From: Bdellovibrio bacteriovorus
Lineage (GTDB): Bacteria; Bdellovibrionota; Bdellovibrionia; Bdellovibrionales; Bdellovibrionaceae
Assembly (NCBI RefSeq): GCF_025558485.1
Contig: NZ_CP102930.1
Location: 2,852,001 to 2,916,000, forward strand
DNA length: 64,000 bases
Direction of reading: 5' to 3'
Notes under the pieces: generated by a model
The model's input: only the letters and a program-made list of their open reading frames with translations
What the model was told of the DNA's origin: nothing
Databases searched by the model: none
Shown here: positions 1 through 8,139 of the stretch, one piece after another
How the letters are laid out: the number at the start of each line of letters is the position of its first letter
Numbering within the stretch: the first letter of the stretch is position 1
Translations under genes and position numbers: made by a program

Positions 1-187
1 CCCTGGTAAATTCGCGTCCTTCTGTTTCATACTGGAGCGCTAATTTTCTTGGGTCCCGGGCTACGACAGCGACCACTGTTTGTGGAGTTACAAAGTGCTC
101 GAACTCCGCGATCTGCTGGTAGATAAAAGACTTAACCTCAGGATTTTGTTCAATAAGCTCAATGGTGGGGTTGAGAAGGGTCGTCAT
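1..187 (-). CDS. Hypothetical protein, N-terminal fragment (runs off the window)
   Basis: A minus-strand reading frame begins with ATG at 187 and stays open for 62 codons to the window edge. It begins MTTLLNPTIELIEQ and is preceded by an excellent ribosome binding site (AAAAGGAGGCCGCC read on the minus strand). The visible part is soluble and mildly acidic, with no signal peptide. I do not recognise the family; only the N-terminus is present. The strong SD and uninterrupted frame are the reasons for calling it real. Confidence 0.6.
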   Translation of the reverse strand, partial: MTTLLNPTIELIEQNPEVKSFIYQQIAEFEHFVTPQTVVAVVARDPRKLALQYETEGREFTR

Positions 188-338
188 AGGCGGCCTCCTT
201 TTCCTCGTACTTCTAGTGTAACAATGGGGTCGAATTTTGTCTGGTCAAGAAGGTTGGCATCTAAAAAATAATTTGAAATCGAATAGGTTTGCATTAGAAT
301 CCCGAACCTGGACCATGGGCTTGTGCCAGATTGAGATA

Positions 339-1037
339 ATGGAAAACACGAAATCCGAAATCAAATTAGACTCATCTTGGAAGCAGCATCTTCATATGGA
401 GTTTGAAACAGACCGTATGAAGAAGCTGAAAAGTTTTTTGACCGCTGAATACAAGGCGGGGAAAACCATTTACCCGCGTGGTGATGAATATTTTGCGGCT
501 TTGAACCTGACCCCTTTTGATAACGTGAAAGTGGTCATCGTTGGTCAGGACCCTTATCATGGTCCGGGGCAGGCTCATGGCCTGTGTTTCTCGGTGCGTG
601 ATGGGGTGCGCTTTCCACCGTCGCTTCAGAATATCTACAAAGAGCTGCACAGTGATCTGGGGCTGCCGATTCCTAAGAGCGGATCTTTGATAAAATGGGC
701 GGAACAGGGTGTGCTTTTGCTGAATGCAGTTTTAACTGTTGAAGACGGCAAAGCGGCGGCCCATCAGGGTAAGGGCTGGGAAGAATTCACCGACAAGATC
801 ATCCATGTTCTGAATGATGAAAAAGAAAATCTGGTGTTCATTTTGTGGGGCTCTTACGCGCAAAAGAAGGCCTCGTTCGTGGATCGAAAAAAGCATCTGG
901 TGCTGGAGGCTGTGCATCCGTCTCCATTGTCGGCACATCGTGGATTCTTCGGGACAAAACCGTTTTCCAGGGCCAATACCTATCTGAAATCCAAGGGGCT
1001 TGGCGAAATCGACTGGGATTTGACGAAGTCGTCCTAG
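339..1037 (+). CDS. ung: Uracil-DNA glycosylase, family 1
   Basis: Removes uracil from DNA as the first step of base excision repair. The 232-residue product matches the size of E. coli Ung (229). It carries the catalytic water-activating motif [13 protein letters not shown] (Asp is the base), the uracil-binding segment LLLNAVLTV, and the C-terminal [12 protein letters not shown] loop with the catalytic His and the Leu that intercalates into DNA. The frame is open from 237, but the extra 34 residues have no counterpart in the family; the start MENTKSEIK at 339 gives the normal N-terminus and has a weak GAG-type SD (TTGAGATA). It is a single-gene unit, with a hairpin following it. Confidence 0.95.
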   Translation: MENTKSEIKLDSSWKQHLHMEFETDRMKKLKSFLTAEYKAGKTIYPRGDEYFAALNLTPFDNVKVVIVGQDPYHGPGQAHGLCFSVRDGVRFPPSLQNIYKELHSDLGLPIPKSGSLIKWAEQGVLLLNAVLTVEDGKAAAHQGKGWEEFTDKIIHVLNDEKENLVFILWGSYAQKKASFVDRKKHLVLEAVHPSPLSAHRGFFGTKPFSRANTYLKSKGLGEIDWDLTKSS

Positions 1038-1080
1038 TTTCCTTTTTTAAAACAGCAGCTCTCATCCTGGTACGCTGAGG

Positions 1081-1109
1081 AATTCCTTTGGAAGGACACC
1101 AAAGGAATT
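1081..1109. repeat. Perfect 11-bp inverted repeat after ung
   Basis: AATTCCTTTGG (1081-1091) and CCAAAGGAATT (1099-1109) are exact reverse complements around a 7-nt loop. There is no T-run directly after the stem on the plus strand, so it is either a weak ung terminator or an operator for the secreted gene at 1208. Confidence 0.6.
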
Positions 1110-1207
1110 AAATGGATTTTTGCATGTAAAACAGTGCAAAAGCTCTAGCTATGCCCGCGCGTCTTGGTTAAGATTAAAGAAGAACTCTAAATCTAAAGGA
1201 GTGGATC

Positions 1208-1519
1208 ATGAAGTGGCTTCTTGTGGTGGCAATGATGTCCCTGGGGTTGGTGGTCTCTCAAAAGGCGGAGGCCGGTCCGGCGATTCGCATTATTGCCAGC
1301 GTGGAAACTGTCAAAGTGGCTGACGTGGTTAGAAAACTGCGCAGCGATAAGGACGGTGTTAAGGTGATGTTTAGCAAGCATCAGGGGTCCTACTACCTTC
1401 CGAAAAGCAATCCGCATTATGCGGATCTTCTGAAAAAACTTGAGTCCAGTCTGAAAAGCCAGAAGGCCGTGGATGTCACTGCGGAGCAAGGTCAGCTCAA
1501 TATTGTTGATGTAAAATAA
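1208..1519 (+). CDS. Small secreted protein of unknown function
   Basis: The 103-residue product starts with a clear Sec signal peptide (charged MKW, hydrophobic core to about residue 18, likely cleavage after AEA near 22). The mature part, about 80 residues, is a mixed alpha/beta sequence with many Lys and Ser and no Cys. A strong SD, AAAGGAG, sits 6-7 nt before ATG 1208. It lies 40 nt upstream of another secreted protein and may be co-transcribed with it and the aro operon. I recognise no family; a periplasmic location is inferred from the signal peptide only. Confidence 0.7.
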   Translation: MKWLLVVAMMSLGLVVSQKAEAGPAIRIIASVETVKVADVVRKLRSDKDGVKVMFSKHQGSYYLPKSNPHYADLLKKLESSLKSQKAVDVTAEQGQLNIVDVK

Positions 1520-1559
1520 GCCCGCGTTGTAAACTGGTCTCCATCTTAAGGAGACCTGT

Positions 1560-1976
1560 ATGCGTAGTCTTGTTGTGGTTCTTGCACTTATCTCATTGTC
1601 TTCCCAATCCTTTGCCACTTCTGCTGAAGAAGTGAAGCAGAAAACAGCGGAGGCTGCCTCTGCGGCGGCCGAATATTCCAAAGAACAAAAAGAAGAATTC
1701 CAAAAAGACATGGAGACCAAGCTGAGTTCCATGAAAAAAGAAATCGCTGACATGAAAGCAGAAGCCTCCAAGAAAACCGGTGAAGCCAAAGCGGAAGTGA
1801 ATGAACAGATCAAGGCTCTTGAAAAGAAACAAGAGGAAATGAAAAAGGATCTGGCGAAGATGAAGAAAAGCTCCGGTAAGGCCTGGGGCGAGATGAAAGC
1901 GGGCATGAGCAAAGCGTGGGATGCGATTTCTGATTCCTACGGCAAAGCCAAAGCTCACCTGTCTGAAGAGAAGTAA
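1560..1976 (+). CDS. Secreted Lys/Glu-rich coiled-coil protein
   Basis: 138 residues with an N-terminal signal peptide (MRSLVVVLALISLSSQSFA, cleavage around residue 19-20). Almost the whole mature part is one long amphipathic helix of EAASAAAEY, KKEIADMKAEA and EEMKKDLAKMKK type heptads, resembling apolipoprotein or late-embryogenesis-like coiled coils; the C-terminus (about 108-135) has Gly and aromatic residues. SD AAGGAG precedes ATG 1560. Its TAA stop overlaps the aroB start by one base (TAATG), so translation of aroB is probably coupled to this gene. The function is unknown; a periplasmic helical scaffold is the most that can be said. Confidence 0.75.
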   Translation: MRSLVVVLALISLSSQSFATSAEEVKQKTAEAASAAAEYSKEQKEEFQKDMETKLSSMKKEIADMKAEASKKTGEAKAEVNEQIKALEKKQEEMKKDLAKMKKSSGKAWGEMKAGMSKAWDAISDSYGKAKAHLSEEK

Positions 1977-3028
1977 TGAAAAAAAGTTCTTTGCTCTTTA
2001 TCAAGGACCTGCCTCGTCTTTCGGATTTGGGAGATGAGCTTTTGCTGATTCACGATGACATTCTTCCAAAGAAATCAGCGGTGTTCCGCAAATGGATGAA
2101 GCAGTTTCCGCTGCGCTATTCTGTGAAGGCGGGAGAAACCTTAAAGTCTGTTGATCAATTCCCGGGACATATTTCCAAAATAGTTAAAATCTGCGAAGGC
2201 ACCTCGGCTCGCCGTCTGACGCTGGTGGTGGCTGGCGGTGGCAGCGTGGGTGATTTCGGCGGCTTTGTTGCCAGTATCTTAAAGCGCGGTGTGCGCCTGG
2301 TTCATTTACCAAGCACGTGGTTGTCGGCAATTGATTCGGCTCACGGTGGGAAGACGGCCCTGAATGTGGGGGCGGCAAAAAATCAAATCGGAACATTTTA
2401 TCCGGCGGACAAGATCATATTGTCACGTGCCCTTTTGTTGTCGCAGCCTGAAGCCCGGGCTTTTGAAGGTTTCGGGGAACTGCTGAAGATCGCTTTGATT
2501 TCCGGGGGATCTTTGTGGAAGGACCTTGCGCAGGAATTTGAGGTGCATGCGGATACTTTGTGGAAATATCTGGCGCGCTCTATCGAGGCAAAATACAGGG
2601 AAGTGGCCAAAGATCCTGAAGAAAAATCCGGACATCGCCATATTCTGAACCTGGGTCACACAGTGGGGCATGTGCTGGAGTCCTCGTACGAGCTTCCTCA
2701 CGGGATTGCGATTAATTATGGGCTGGACTTTGCTTTGCGTTTTAGTTTGCATAAGAAAGTCATCACTCCAAAAGAGTATGAAAAGCTGATGTTGTCGCCA
2801 GTGATGGGCTATTTGCTGTCGCCGATTCGGGATGGATTGTTGCAAAGTAAAGAATCGATGTTGAAGGAGTTCCGCCGTCAGCTTTTAAGTGACAAGAAGA
2901 AAACCAGTTCTTCGGTGCTGCGTTTTGTATTTTTAAAGAAACCCGGACAGTGTGTGATTCGTGAAGTTCCGGTGGACGAAATTCTGATGGAGATCGTTCG
3001 TCAAAAAGAAGACGAGTTGTATGACTAA
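1976..3028 (+). CDS. aroB: 3-dehydroquinate synthase
   Basis: Converts DAHP to 3-dehydroquinate, the second shikimate step, using NAD and a divalent metal. The 350-residue product has the NAD-binding GGGSVGDFGGF segment (about 88-98), the substrate loop DSAHGGKTALNVG, the metal-binding Glu in FEGFGELLK and His in NLGHTVGHVLE. The third metal-ligand region reads LPHGIAINYG rather than the usual HGEAVAIG: His is kept and the following Glu is lost. ATG 1976 overlaps the preceding stop, and the 3' end overlaps aroA by 8 nt. First enzyme gene of a translationally coupled aro operon. Confidence 0.93.
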   Translation: MKKSSLLFIKDLPRLSDLGDELLLIHDDILPKKSAVFRKWMKQFPLRYSVKAGETLKSVDQFPGHISKIVKICEGTSARRLTLVVAGGGSVGDFGGFVASILKRGVRLVHLPSTWLSAIDSAHGGKTALNVGAAKNQIGTFYPADKIILSRALLLSQPEARAFEGFGELLKIALISGGSLWKDLAQEFEVHADTLWKYLARSIEAKYREVAKDPEEKSGHRHILNLGHTVGHVLESSYELPHGIAINYGLDFALRFSLHKKVITPKEYEKLMLSPVMGYLLSPIRDGLLQSKESMLKEFRRQLLSDKKKTSSSVLRFVFLKKPGQCVIREVPVDEILMEIVRQKEDELYD

Positions 3029-4196
3029 GTATCGTTTTCGCGGAGAGATTCCGGGGTCCAAATCCATTTTCAACCGGGCTTTAATTGTAAAAAGTTATTT
3101 TTCGGTTTTAGACCTGCAGGGTCACGCAGATTGCGATGATGTTCGCTTTATGCGTGAAGGCTTAAAGGAAATCCGCGAGCGCAGTCGTATTGATTGCGGC
3201 GAAGGTGGTACAACCTTCCGTTTTATGGCTTTGAGAACCTCCCGGGTTCGGGGCGTTCATACATTGGAAGCCACTGCGCGCTTGCTGCAAAGGCCTCAGC
3301 AGGGGTTGTTGGATTTGCTGGTGCAGTTGGGGGTTCAGACGCAGGTGAAGGGGCGTGAGCTTTTTATCGTGTCCGACGGCTGGAAGCGCCCGCGGTCCCC
3401 GATCAGGGTGAACACCACTGAATCCAGTCAGTATGCTTCGGCGTTGATTTTGAATTCCTGGCTTTTGGATTTTGATCTTGAGTTTGAACTGATTGGCGAC
3501 AAGGTTTCCGAATCCTATTTTGAACTGACTGTGAAAATGCTGAAAGATTTGGGTATGCGCTTGCAAGTGCAGGGGAATAAATATGTGGTTCCGGCCGGTC
3601 AGCGTATCAGCAAGCTTGAGTACCGTGTGGAATCTGATCTTAGTTCCGCCTTTACGATGGCCTCAGCCGGTGCACTTGTGGGTGGAGCACAGTTGGATAA
3701 CTTCCCAGTGAAAAGTTCGCAGCCCGATGCCGTATTCCTGGAAATATTTAAACGCATGAATATTGCGTGGGAATTTCAAGACGGAGCCTTGTGTGTTTCG
3801 CCGACGGCGGCGTTGCGTTCTGTTGACTGTGACTTGTTTCAGTCGCCGGATCTTTTTCCGGTGCTGGCGGTGCTTTGCAGTTGGGCCACAGGGATTTCAA
3901 AGTTATACAATGCTCCTCACTTGGCGGCCAAAGAATCCAATCGTATTGCCAAGGTGGCAGAGCTCTTGGAAAAGCTTGGCGTGACTCATGAAGTTCTGCC
4001 GGATGGCATGATTATTCATGGCAATCCTGCACAGACCTTAAAAAAAGGAATTGCTTTTAATCCTGATCAGGATCATCGCATGGTAATGGCGGCCACTTTG
4101 ATGAAGTTAAAAGGCCATGACATCACTATTGAACATCCTGAGGCTATCAATAAGAGTTTCCCGGAATTCTGGGGCATGATAGGAATCAAACCATGA
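3021..4196 (+). CDS. aroA: 3-phosphoshikimate 1-carboxyvinyltransferase (EPSP synthase)
   Basis: Transfers the enolpyruvyl group of PEP to shikimate 3-phosphate. 391 residues, about 35 shorter than E. coli AroA, so loops are trimmed. Visible signatures are IPGSKSIFNRAL near the N-terminus (phosphate-binding Lys/Ser/Arg), GGTTFRFMAL, SSQYASALIL, catalytic-domain SPDLFPVLAVL with the catalytic Asp, KESNRI and DHRMVMAATLM near the C-terminus. It overlaps aroB by 8 nt and aroKDE by 4 nt (ATGA). The glyphosate-sensitivity class cannot be judged safely by eye. Confidence 0.93.
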   Translation: MTKYRFRGEIPGSKSIFNRALIVKSYFSVLDLQGHADCDDVRFMREGLKEIRERSRIDCGEGGTTFRFMALRTSRVRGVHTLEATARLLQRPQQGLLDLLVQLGVQTQVKGRELFIVSDGWKRPRSPIRVNTTESSQYASALILNSWLLDFDLEFELIGDKVSESYFELTVKMLKDLGMRLQVQGNKYVVPAGQRISKLEYRVESDLSSAFTMASAGALVGGAQLDNFPVKSSQPDAVFLEIFKRMNIAWEFQDGALCVSPTAALRSVDCDLFQSPDLFPVLAVLCSWATGISKLYNAPHLAAKESNRIAKVAELLEKLGVTHEVLPDGMIIHGNPAQTLKKGIAFNPDQDHRMVMAATLMKLKGHDITIEHPEAINKSFPEFWGMIGIKP

Positions 4197-6013
4197 TTAC
4201 TGCCGTTGTTGGACATCGTGGAACTGGAAAGACCGAGCTGATGAAGCGCTTGCAGGTCTATTTGCGTGATGCTGCTGTTGATTTCGTGGATCTGGATGAA
4301 TTGATCGAGGAAAAAATCGGCAAGACCATTCCAGAACTTTTCATGGAACACGGAGAGACCTATTTCCGTGAATTGGAACGCCAGTTGTTTTTGGAAACCC
4401 TGCAAAAGCCTCATACGGAAATGTATCTGGTGCTGGGGGCGGGTTTTGATCTGACGGTCATTCCTGACAGCGTTCGGGTTTTATGGGTGCGTCGCCAGAC
4501 TGATTTGGATGGACGTATTTTCCTGAATCGTCCGCGTCTGAATCCTGAGATGTCGCCATTAGAGGAATATCAAAAACGAGCGGCTGCGCGCGAGGATAAC
4601 TACCGTGCTCACGCCGACGAAGTGTATCTGATGCCAGAGGGTCTTTTTGAAAATCGCCATCATGCCATGGCTGTTGAAAAAGCTCTTTTGACTCATGATC
4701 TGCAGGATATTTCCGGCTGTCTGACTTTGACATCGGAATTGTTTAAATCCGAAAAACGCTGGAATCTGTTCAAAGACCGCTTTGCCAAGAAAGGTGTGTC
4801 TTTATTTGAGCTACGGGATGATCTTTTAAGTTTTGAGCAAATTCAAAAGGTTCTGACAGAAATGCCCGAGGAAAAATTTGTTTATTCCTTCCGCATCGCC
4901 CGTGAAAATCTGGAGGCAGAGACAGCTTTGCTGGAGCTTTTGCAAAAAGTCCCTTGGGTGGACTGGGCGATTGAACTGGGCAGTCCGGAAAGTTTGTTGG
5001 CCCTGGTGCCAGGCACCAAGGTGATTCTGTCTTTGCATGAAGAAAAGCTGAAGGACATGTGGCAGGTCTTTTCCAGACAGGTGGCGCATCTGAAATTTGC
5101 GCCGTTGGTGGAAAGCTATGGTGATCTTTTGGAAGGTCACCAGTGGCAGCAGCAGGATGCAGCCCGCCGCAGTTTCCTGCCCCGCTCTCGAACGGGGCGT
5201 TGGGAATGGTATCGCCGTTTCCAAAAAGGCAAACAGTTGCTGAACTTCTGGCGCGAAGGCGACGGGACTTCTGCGGATCAGCCTTCTTTGTGGGGCTGGG
5301 CCATGACGTCAGCGCAGTCGTCCTCGTTTGCGGCAGTGCTGGGGGACCCGGTTGCGCACAGCTATACTCCAATGGAACATTCAGACTTTTTCTATAAAAA
5401 GAACCTGCCGGTTTTTGCCATCGCCATTTCCCGCGAGGAATGGGGAAAGGCCTTCCCGGTTTTGGAAACCTTGGGTTTGTCTTATGCCGCGGTGACCTCT
5501 CCGCATAAGGAAAACGCGGCAAAAAGCTGTCAGCATCAAACCTTGTCAGCGGTAAATACTTTGTTCCTGAATCCGAAAACAAAACGCTGGGTGGGAACCT
5601 CCACAGACGATCAGGGCTTTATGGAACTGATCGAAGGGGTGGGGATGCTGGCCCCTTTGCAAAAAGAAATTTTTGTCTGGGGCGGTGGTGGTGTGCTGGA
5701 AATGGTGGAAAAGGCTTTGCCTCATGCCACCTATTTTTCTTCACGCAGCGGCCGGCCACGCGAAGGTTCCGAACTGTCAGAAGGTGTGACGCCTAAAATA
5801 GTGATTTGGGCAGCACCTCGTTCGCCGGAAACAATGTTGCCCCCGGCAAGCTGGAATCCGGCGATGGTTTTTGATTTGAATTACAAAGAAGACTCTATGG
5901 GGCGTGAATATGCCCAGCGCTGTGGTGCCAACTATCAGTCTGGTTTGGTGATGTTCACGGCGCAAGCCCAGGGGCAACGGGCATTTTGGCGAGAATTTAA
6001 GGAAAATTTATGA
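4193..6013 (+). CDS. aroKDE: Trifunctional shikimate kinase / 3-dehydroquinate dehydratase (type I) / shikimate dehydrogenase
   Basis: A 606-residue three-domain fusion. Residues 1 to about 165 are shikimate kinase: Walker A GHRGTGKT at 7-14, the DLDELIEEKIGK substrate segment, FRELE, and a lid Arg region. About 175-375 is a type I dehydroquinase: conserved Glu in AIELGSPE, His282 in LSLHEE, Schiff-base Lys301 in HLKFAP, Arg in SRTGRW, and Ser/Gln in GTSADQPS. About 379-606 is shikimate dehydrogenase: GDPVAHSYTP at 384 onward, Lys in VTSPHKE, SAVNT, Asp in GTSTDDQG, a nucleotide-binding GGGG turn, and the C-terminal QAQGQ segment. All catalytic residues I can place are kept, so all three activities are plausible. 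It overlaps aroA and aroC by 4 nt each. The gene symbol is descriptive. Confidence 0.9.
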   Translation: MITAVVGHRGTGKTELMKRLQVYLRDAAVDFVDLDELIEEKIGKTIPELFMEHGETYFRELERQLFLETLQKPHTEMYLVLGAGFDLTVIPDSVRVLWVRRQTDLDGRIFLNRPRLNPEMSPLEEYQKRAAAREDNYRAHADEVYLMPEGLFENRHHAMAVEKALLTHDLQDISGCLTLTSELFKSEKRWNLFKDRFAKKGVSLFELRDDLLSFEQIQKVLTEMPEEKFVYSFRIARENLEAETALLELLQKVPWVDWAIELGSPESLLALVPGTKVILSLHEEKLKDMWQVFSRQVAHLKFAPLVESYGDLLEGHQWQQQDAARRSFLPRSRTGRWEWYRRFQKGKQLLNFWREGDGTSADQPSLWGWAMTSAQSSSFAAVLGDPVAHSYTPMEHSDFFYKKNLPVFAIAISREEWGKAFPVLETLGLSYAAVTSPHKENAAKSCQHQTLSAVNTLFLNPKTKRWVGTSTDDQGFMELIEGVGMLAPLQKEIFVWGGGGVLEMVEKALPHATYFSSRSGRPREGSELSEGVTPKIVIWAAPRSPETMLPPASWNPAMVFDLNYKEDSMGREYAQRCGANYQSGLVMFTAQAQGQRAFWREFKENL

Positions 6014-7038
6014 GTGCAAGTCAGTTCGGCTCCCGATTCGTGATTACAACTTTTGGTGAAAGTCATGGCACAGCTTTGGGTGTGGTGATTGATGGTTGCC
6101 CAGCCGGGGTTCAATTTGATGAAGCCCTGCTGCGCAAAGAGCTGGAACGTCGTCGTCCGGGGCATCATGGCTCAGGTCAGATCGTGTCCGGCCGCCAGGA
6201 AGGTGATCAAGCCGAAGTGTTAAGCGGTGTTTTTGAAGGGAAAACTTTAGGAACTCCTATGGCGATCATCGTGCGCAATCAGGATGCGCGGTCTCAGGAT
6301 TATAGTGCCATCAAGACTTCGCCGCGTGCGGGGCATGCGGATGATATGTGGAAAAATAAATTTGGTCACAGTGATCATCGTGGGGGCGGGCGTTCTTCAG
6401 GGCGTGAAACTGTTTCCCGTGTTATGGCGGGTTCCGTCGCGCAGATGATGATGAAACACGTCAGCGGTCCGACCAAGGTGATTGGCTATGCCTCGCAGAT
6501 TGGTCCGATGACATTGACGGCGGAAGAGCGCTCTGAGGTTCTGAATAAGGATATTGATTCTTTCCAAGGTCGTTTCCCATCTTCAAGAGACAGTGAAGTG
6601 GCAGAACTCTTAAAGAAGGCGCAGGAAAACGGCGATAGTCACGGTGGAATCGCCGAGATTCTGATTCAGAATCCACCGGCTTATTTGGGGCAGCCGGTAT
6701 TTCATAAACTGAAATCTGATCTGGCGATGGCTTTTTTAAGTGTGGGTGCGACCAATGGTTTTGAATTGGGTTTGGGTTTTGAGGCTTCTGAAGTCAAAGG
6801 AACTGAGTTCCATAAAAACAGCGCTGGATCGCAATATGGCGGGATTCGTGGGGGAATTTCGACAGGGGAAAGTATTTTACTGAGAGTTTCCTTTAAGCCG
6901 ACCAGCTCGATTTTGGATGTGGCTAAAAAGGGTCGTCATGATCCGTGCATCGTGACCCGTGCAATTCCTGTGCTGGAAGCGATGACATGGCTGGTGTTGG
7001 CAGATCACTATTTGTGGTCTAAAACAGATCGTATCTAA
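6010..7038 (+). CDS. aroC: Chorismate synthase
   Basis: Last shikimate step: anti-1,4-elimination of phosphate from EPSP, needing reduced FMN. 342 residues, close to the usual 350-360. Signatures: FGESHG near the N-terminus, RRPGHHGSGQ, EVLSGVFEGKTLGTPM, the Arg-rich GHSDHRGGGRSSGRETVSR block, and a C-terminal GIRGGISTGE and RHDPCIVTRAIPV segment. ATG 6010 sits in an ATGA overlap with aroKDE, so expression is coupled. It ends the aro operon; menB follows after 10 nt and is probably on the same transcript. Confidence 0.95.
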   Translation: MSASQFGSRFVITTFGESHGTALGVVIDGCPAGVQFDEALLRKELERRRPGHHGSGQIVSGRQEGDQAEVLSGVFEGKTLGTPMAIIVRNQDARSQDYSAIKTSPRAGHADDMWKNKFGHSDHRGGGRSSGRETVSRVMAGSVAQMMMKHVSGPTKVIGYASQIGPMTLTAEERSEVLNKDIDSFQGRFPSSRDSEVAELLKKAQENGDSHGGIAEILIQNPPAYLGQPVFHKLKSDLAMAFLSVGATNGFELGLGFEASEVKGTEFHKNSAGSQYGGIRGGISTGESILLRVSFKPTSSILDVAKKGRHDPCIVTRAIPVLEAMTWLVLADHYLWSKTDRI

Positions 7039-7048
7039 TGAGGTGATT

Positions 7049-7948
7049 ATGGTTTCTGATATTTTCAATCCTGAATGGTGGACAGAAGTTCCCGGTTTTA
7101 AGTTCCAAGATATTACTTATCACCGCGCCAAAGATCAGGGGACTGTGCGAATTGCCTTCAACCGTCCTGAAGTTCGCAATGCTTTCCGCCCACAAACAGT
7201 GGACGAGCTTTACACGGCTTTGGAACATGCCCGTATCACTGCGGATGTAGGGGTGGTTTTGATCACAGGAAACGGCCCTTCGCCAAAAGATGGTGGCTGG
7301 GCTTTTTGTTCCGGTGGGGATCAGCGCATTCGTGGCAAAGATGGTTACAAGTACGAAGAAAAAGAAGCGCAAGGCAAAATGGATCTGGCTCGTCTGGGCC
7401 GTTTGCACATTCTGGAAGTTCAGCGTTTGATTCGCTTCATGCCAAAAGTGGTTGTGGCTGTTGTTCCGGGGTGGGCTGTGGGTGGTGGGCACTCGTTGCA
7501 TGTGGTGTGTGACATGACGATCGCCAGCCAAGAACATGCGATTTTCAAGCAGACAGATCCGGATGTGGCAAGTTTCGACAGCGGTTATGGTTCTGCTTAT
7601 CTGGCGCGCATGGTGGGTCAGAAGCGTGCTCGTGAAATCTTCTTCCTGGGGCGTAACTACAGTGCTCAGGAAGCTTTCGATATGGGCATGGTGAATGCCG
7701 TGGTTCCACACAAGGATCTTGAAAAAGTTGCTTTGGAATGGGCCTATGAAATGAACTCGAAAAGTCCTACGGCGATGCGCATGTTGAAATATGGTTTCAA
7801 TATGATTGATGACGGTTTGGTGGGGCAGCAGCTCTTTGCTGGTGAAGCCACTCGTTTGGCTTACGGCACGGAAGAAGCTGTCGAGGGCCGCAACTCCTTC
7901 GTGGAAAAACGTCCAAAGGATTTCACCAAGTTTCCTTGGCACTACTAA
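7049..7948 (+). CDS. menB: 1,4-dihydroxy-2-naphthoyl-CoA synthase (type II MenB)
   Basis: Crotonase-fold enzyme that closes the naphthoquinone ring in menaquinone synthesis. 299 residues. FCSGGDQRIRG, GWAVGGGHSLHVVCD and SFDSGYGSAYLARMVGQK are classic. The active-site stretch reads QTDPDVASFD: the Asp in place of the Gly seen in E. coli marks the bicarbonate-independent type II class found in mycobacteria, and the C-terminus (GLVGQQLFAGEATRLAY) is also mycobacterial in style. The frame opens at a GTG (7043), but ATG 7049 has GAGG five bases upstream and is the better start. It follows aroC by 10 nt and is closed by a strong terminator. Confidence 0.95.
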   Translation: MVSDIFNPEWWTEVPGFKFQDITYHRAKDQGTVRIAFNRPEVRNAFRPQTVDELYTALEHARITADVGVVLITGNGPSPKDGGWAFCSGGDQRIRGKDGYKYEEKEAQGKMDLARLGRLHILEVQRLIRFMPKVVVAVVPGWAVGGGHSLHVVCDMTIASQEHAIFKQTDPDVASFDSGYGSAYLARMVGQKRAREIFFLGRNYSAQEAFDMGMVNAVVPHKDLEKVALEWAYEMNSKSPTAMRMLKYGFNMIDDGLVGQQLFAGEATRLAYGTEEAVEGRNSFVEKRPKDFTKFPWHY

Positions 7949-7977
7949 AAACCATGCTTGTTAAAGATTGAGTAAAG

Positions 7978-8006
7978 AAAAGGAGGACAGTGTGTCCTCC
8001 TTTTTT
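7978..8006 (+). terminator. Rho-independent terminator after menB
   Basis: Stem GGAGGACA (7982-7989) / TGTCCTCC (7993-8000), 3-nt loop, flanked by four A and six T. It closes the aro-menB transcript. Confidence 0.9.
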
Positions 8007-8139
8007 GTTCTCAGGTTATTGGTCCAGTGATGTCCGAGCGGACTGGTCCTTATTTGAGCATTTCTTGAGTACGATAATTTATATGATTTCTTGTAATCTG
8101 TGTTTGCACAAAAACACAAATGGCAAGGAGCCTAATAAC

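Noticed and set aside
80..271. 63-codon plus-strand frame at the left edge
   Set aside because: It lies opposite the minus-strand gene ending at 187, which has a strong SD and a proper start; this frame has neither.
237..338. N-terminal extension of ung
   Set aside because: Residues before MENTKSEIK have no counterpart in family 1 enzymes and the sequence looks like leader.
1193..1958. Long minus-strand frames opposite the two small secreted genes
   Set aside because: They are mirror images of Lys/Glu-rich codons (giving Phe/Leu-rich peptides); the plus-strand genes have SDs and signal peptides.
4770..5582. 270-codon minus-strand frame within aroKDE
   Set aside because: Pro/Ser-rich antisense shadow of a gene with three recognisable enzyme domains.
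7019..7942. 307-codon minus-strand frame opposite menB
   Set aside because: menB is unmistakable on the plus strand; the mirror protein is His/Thr/Phe-rich and matches nothing.
7990..8139. Extension of the poly-Gly lipoprotein upstream
   Set aside because: It would begin inside the menB terminator and would destroy the signal peptide and lipobox that start at 8140.
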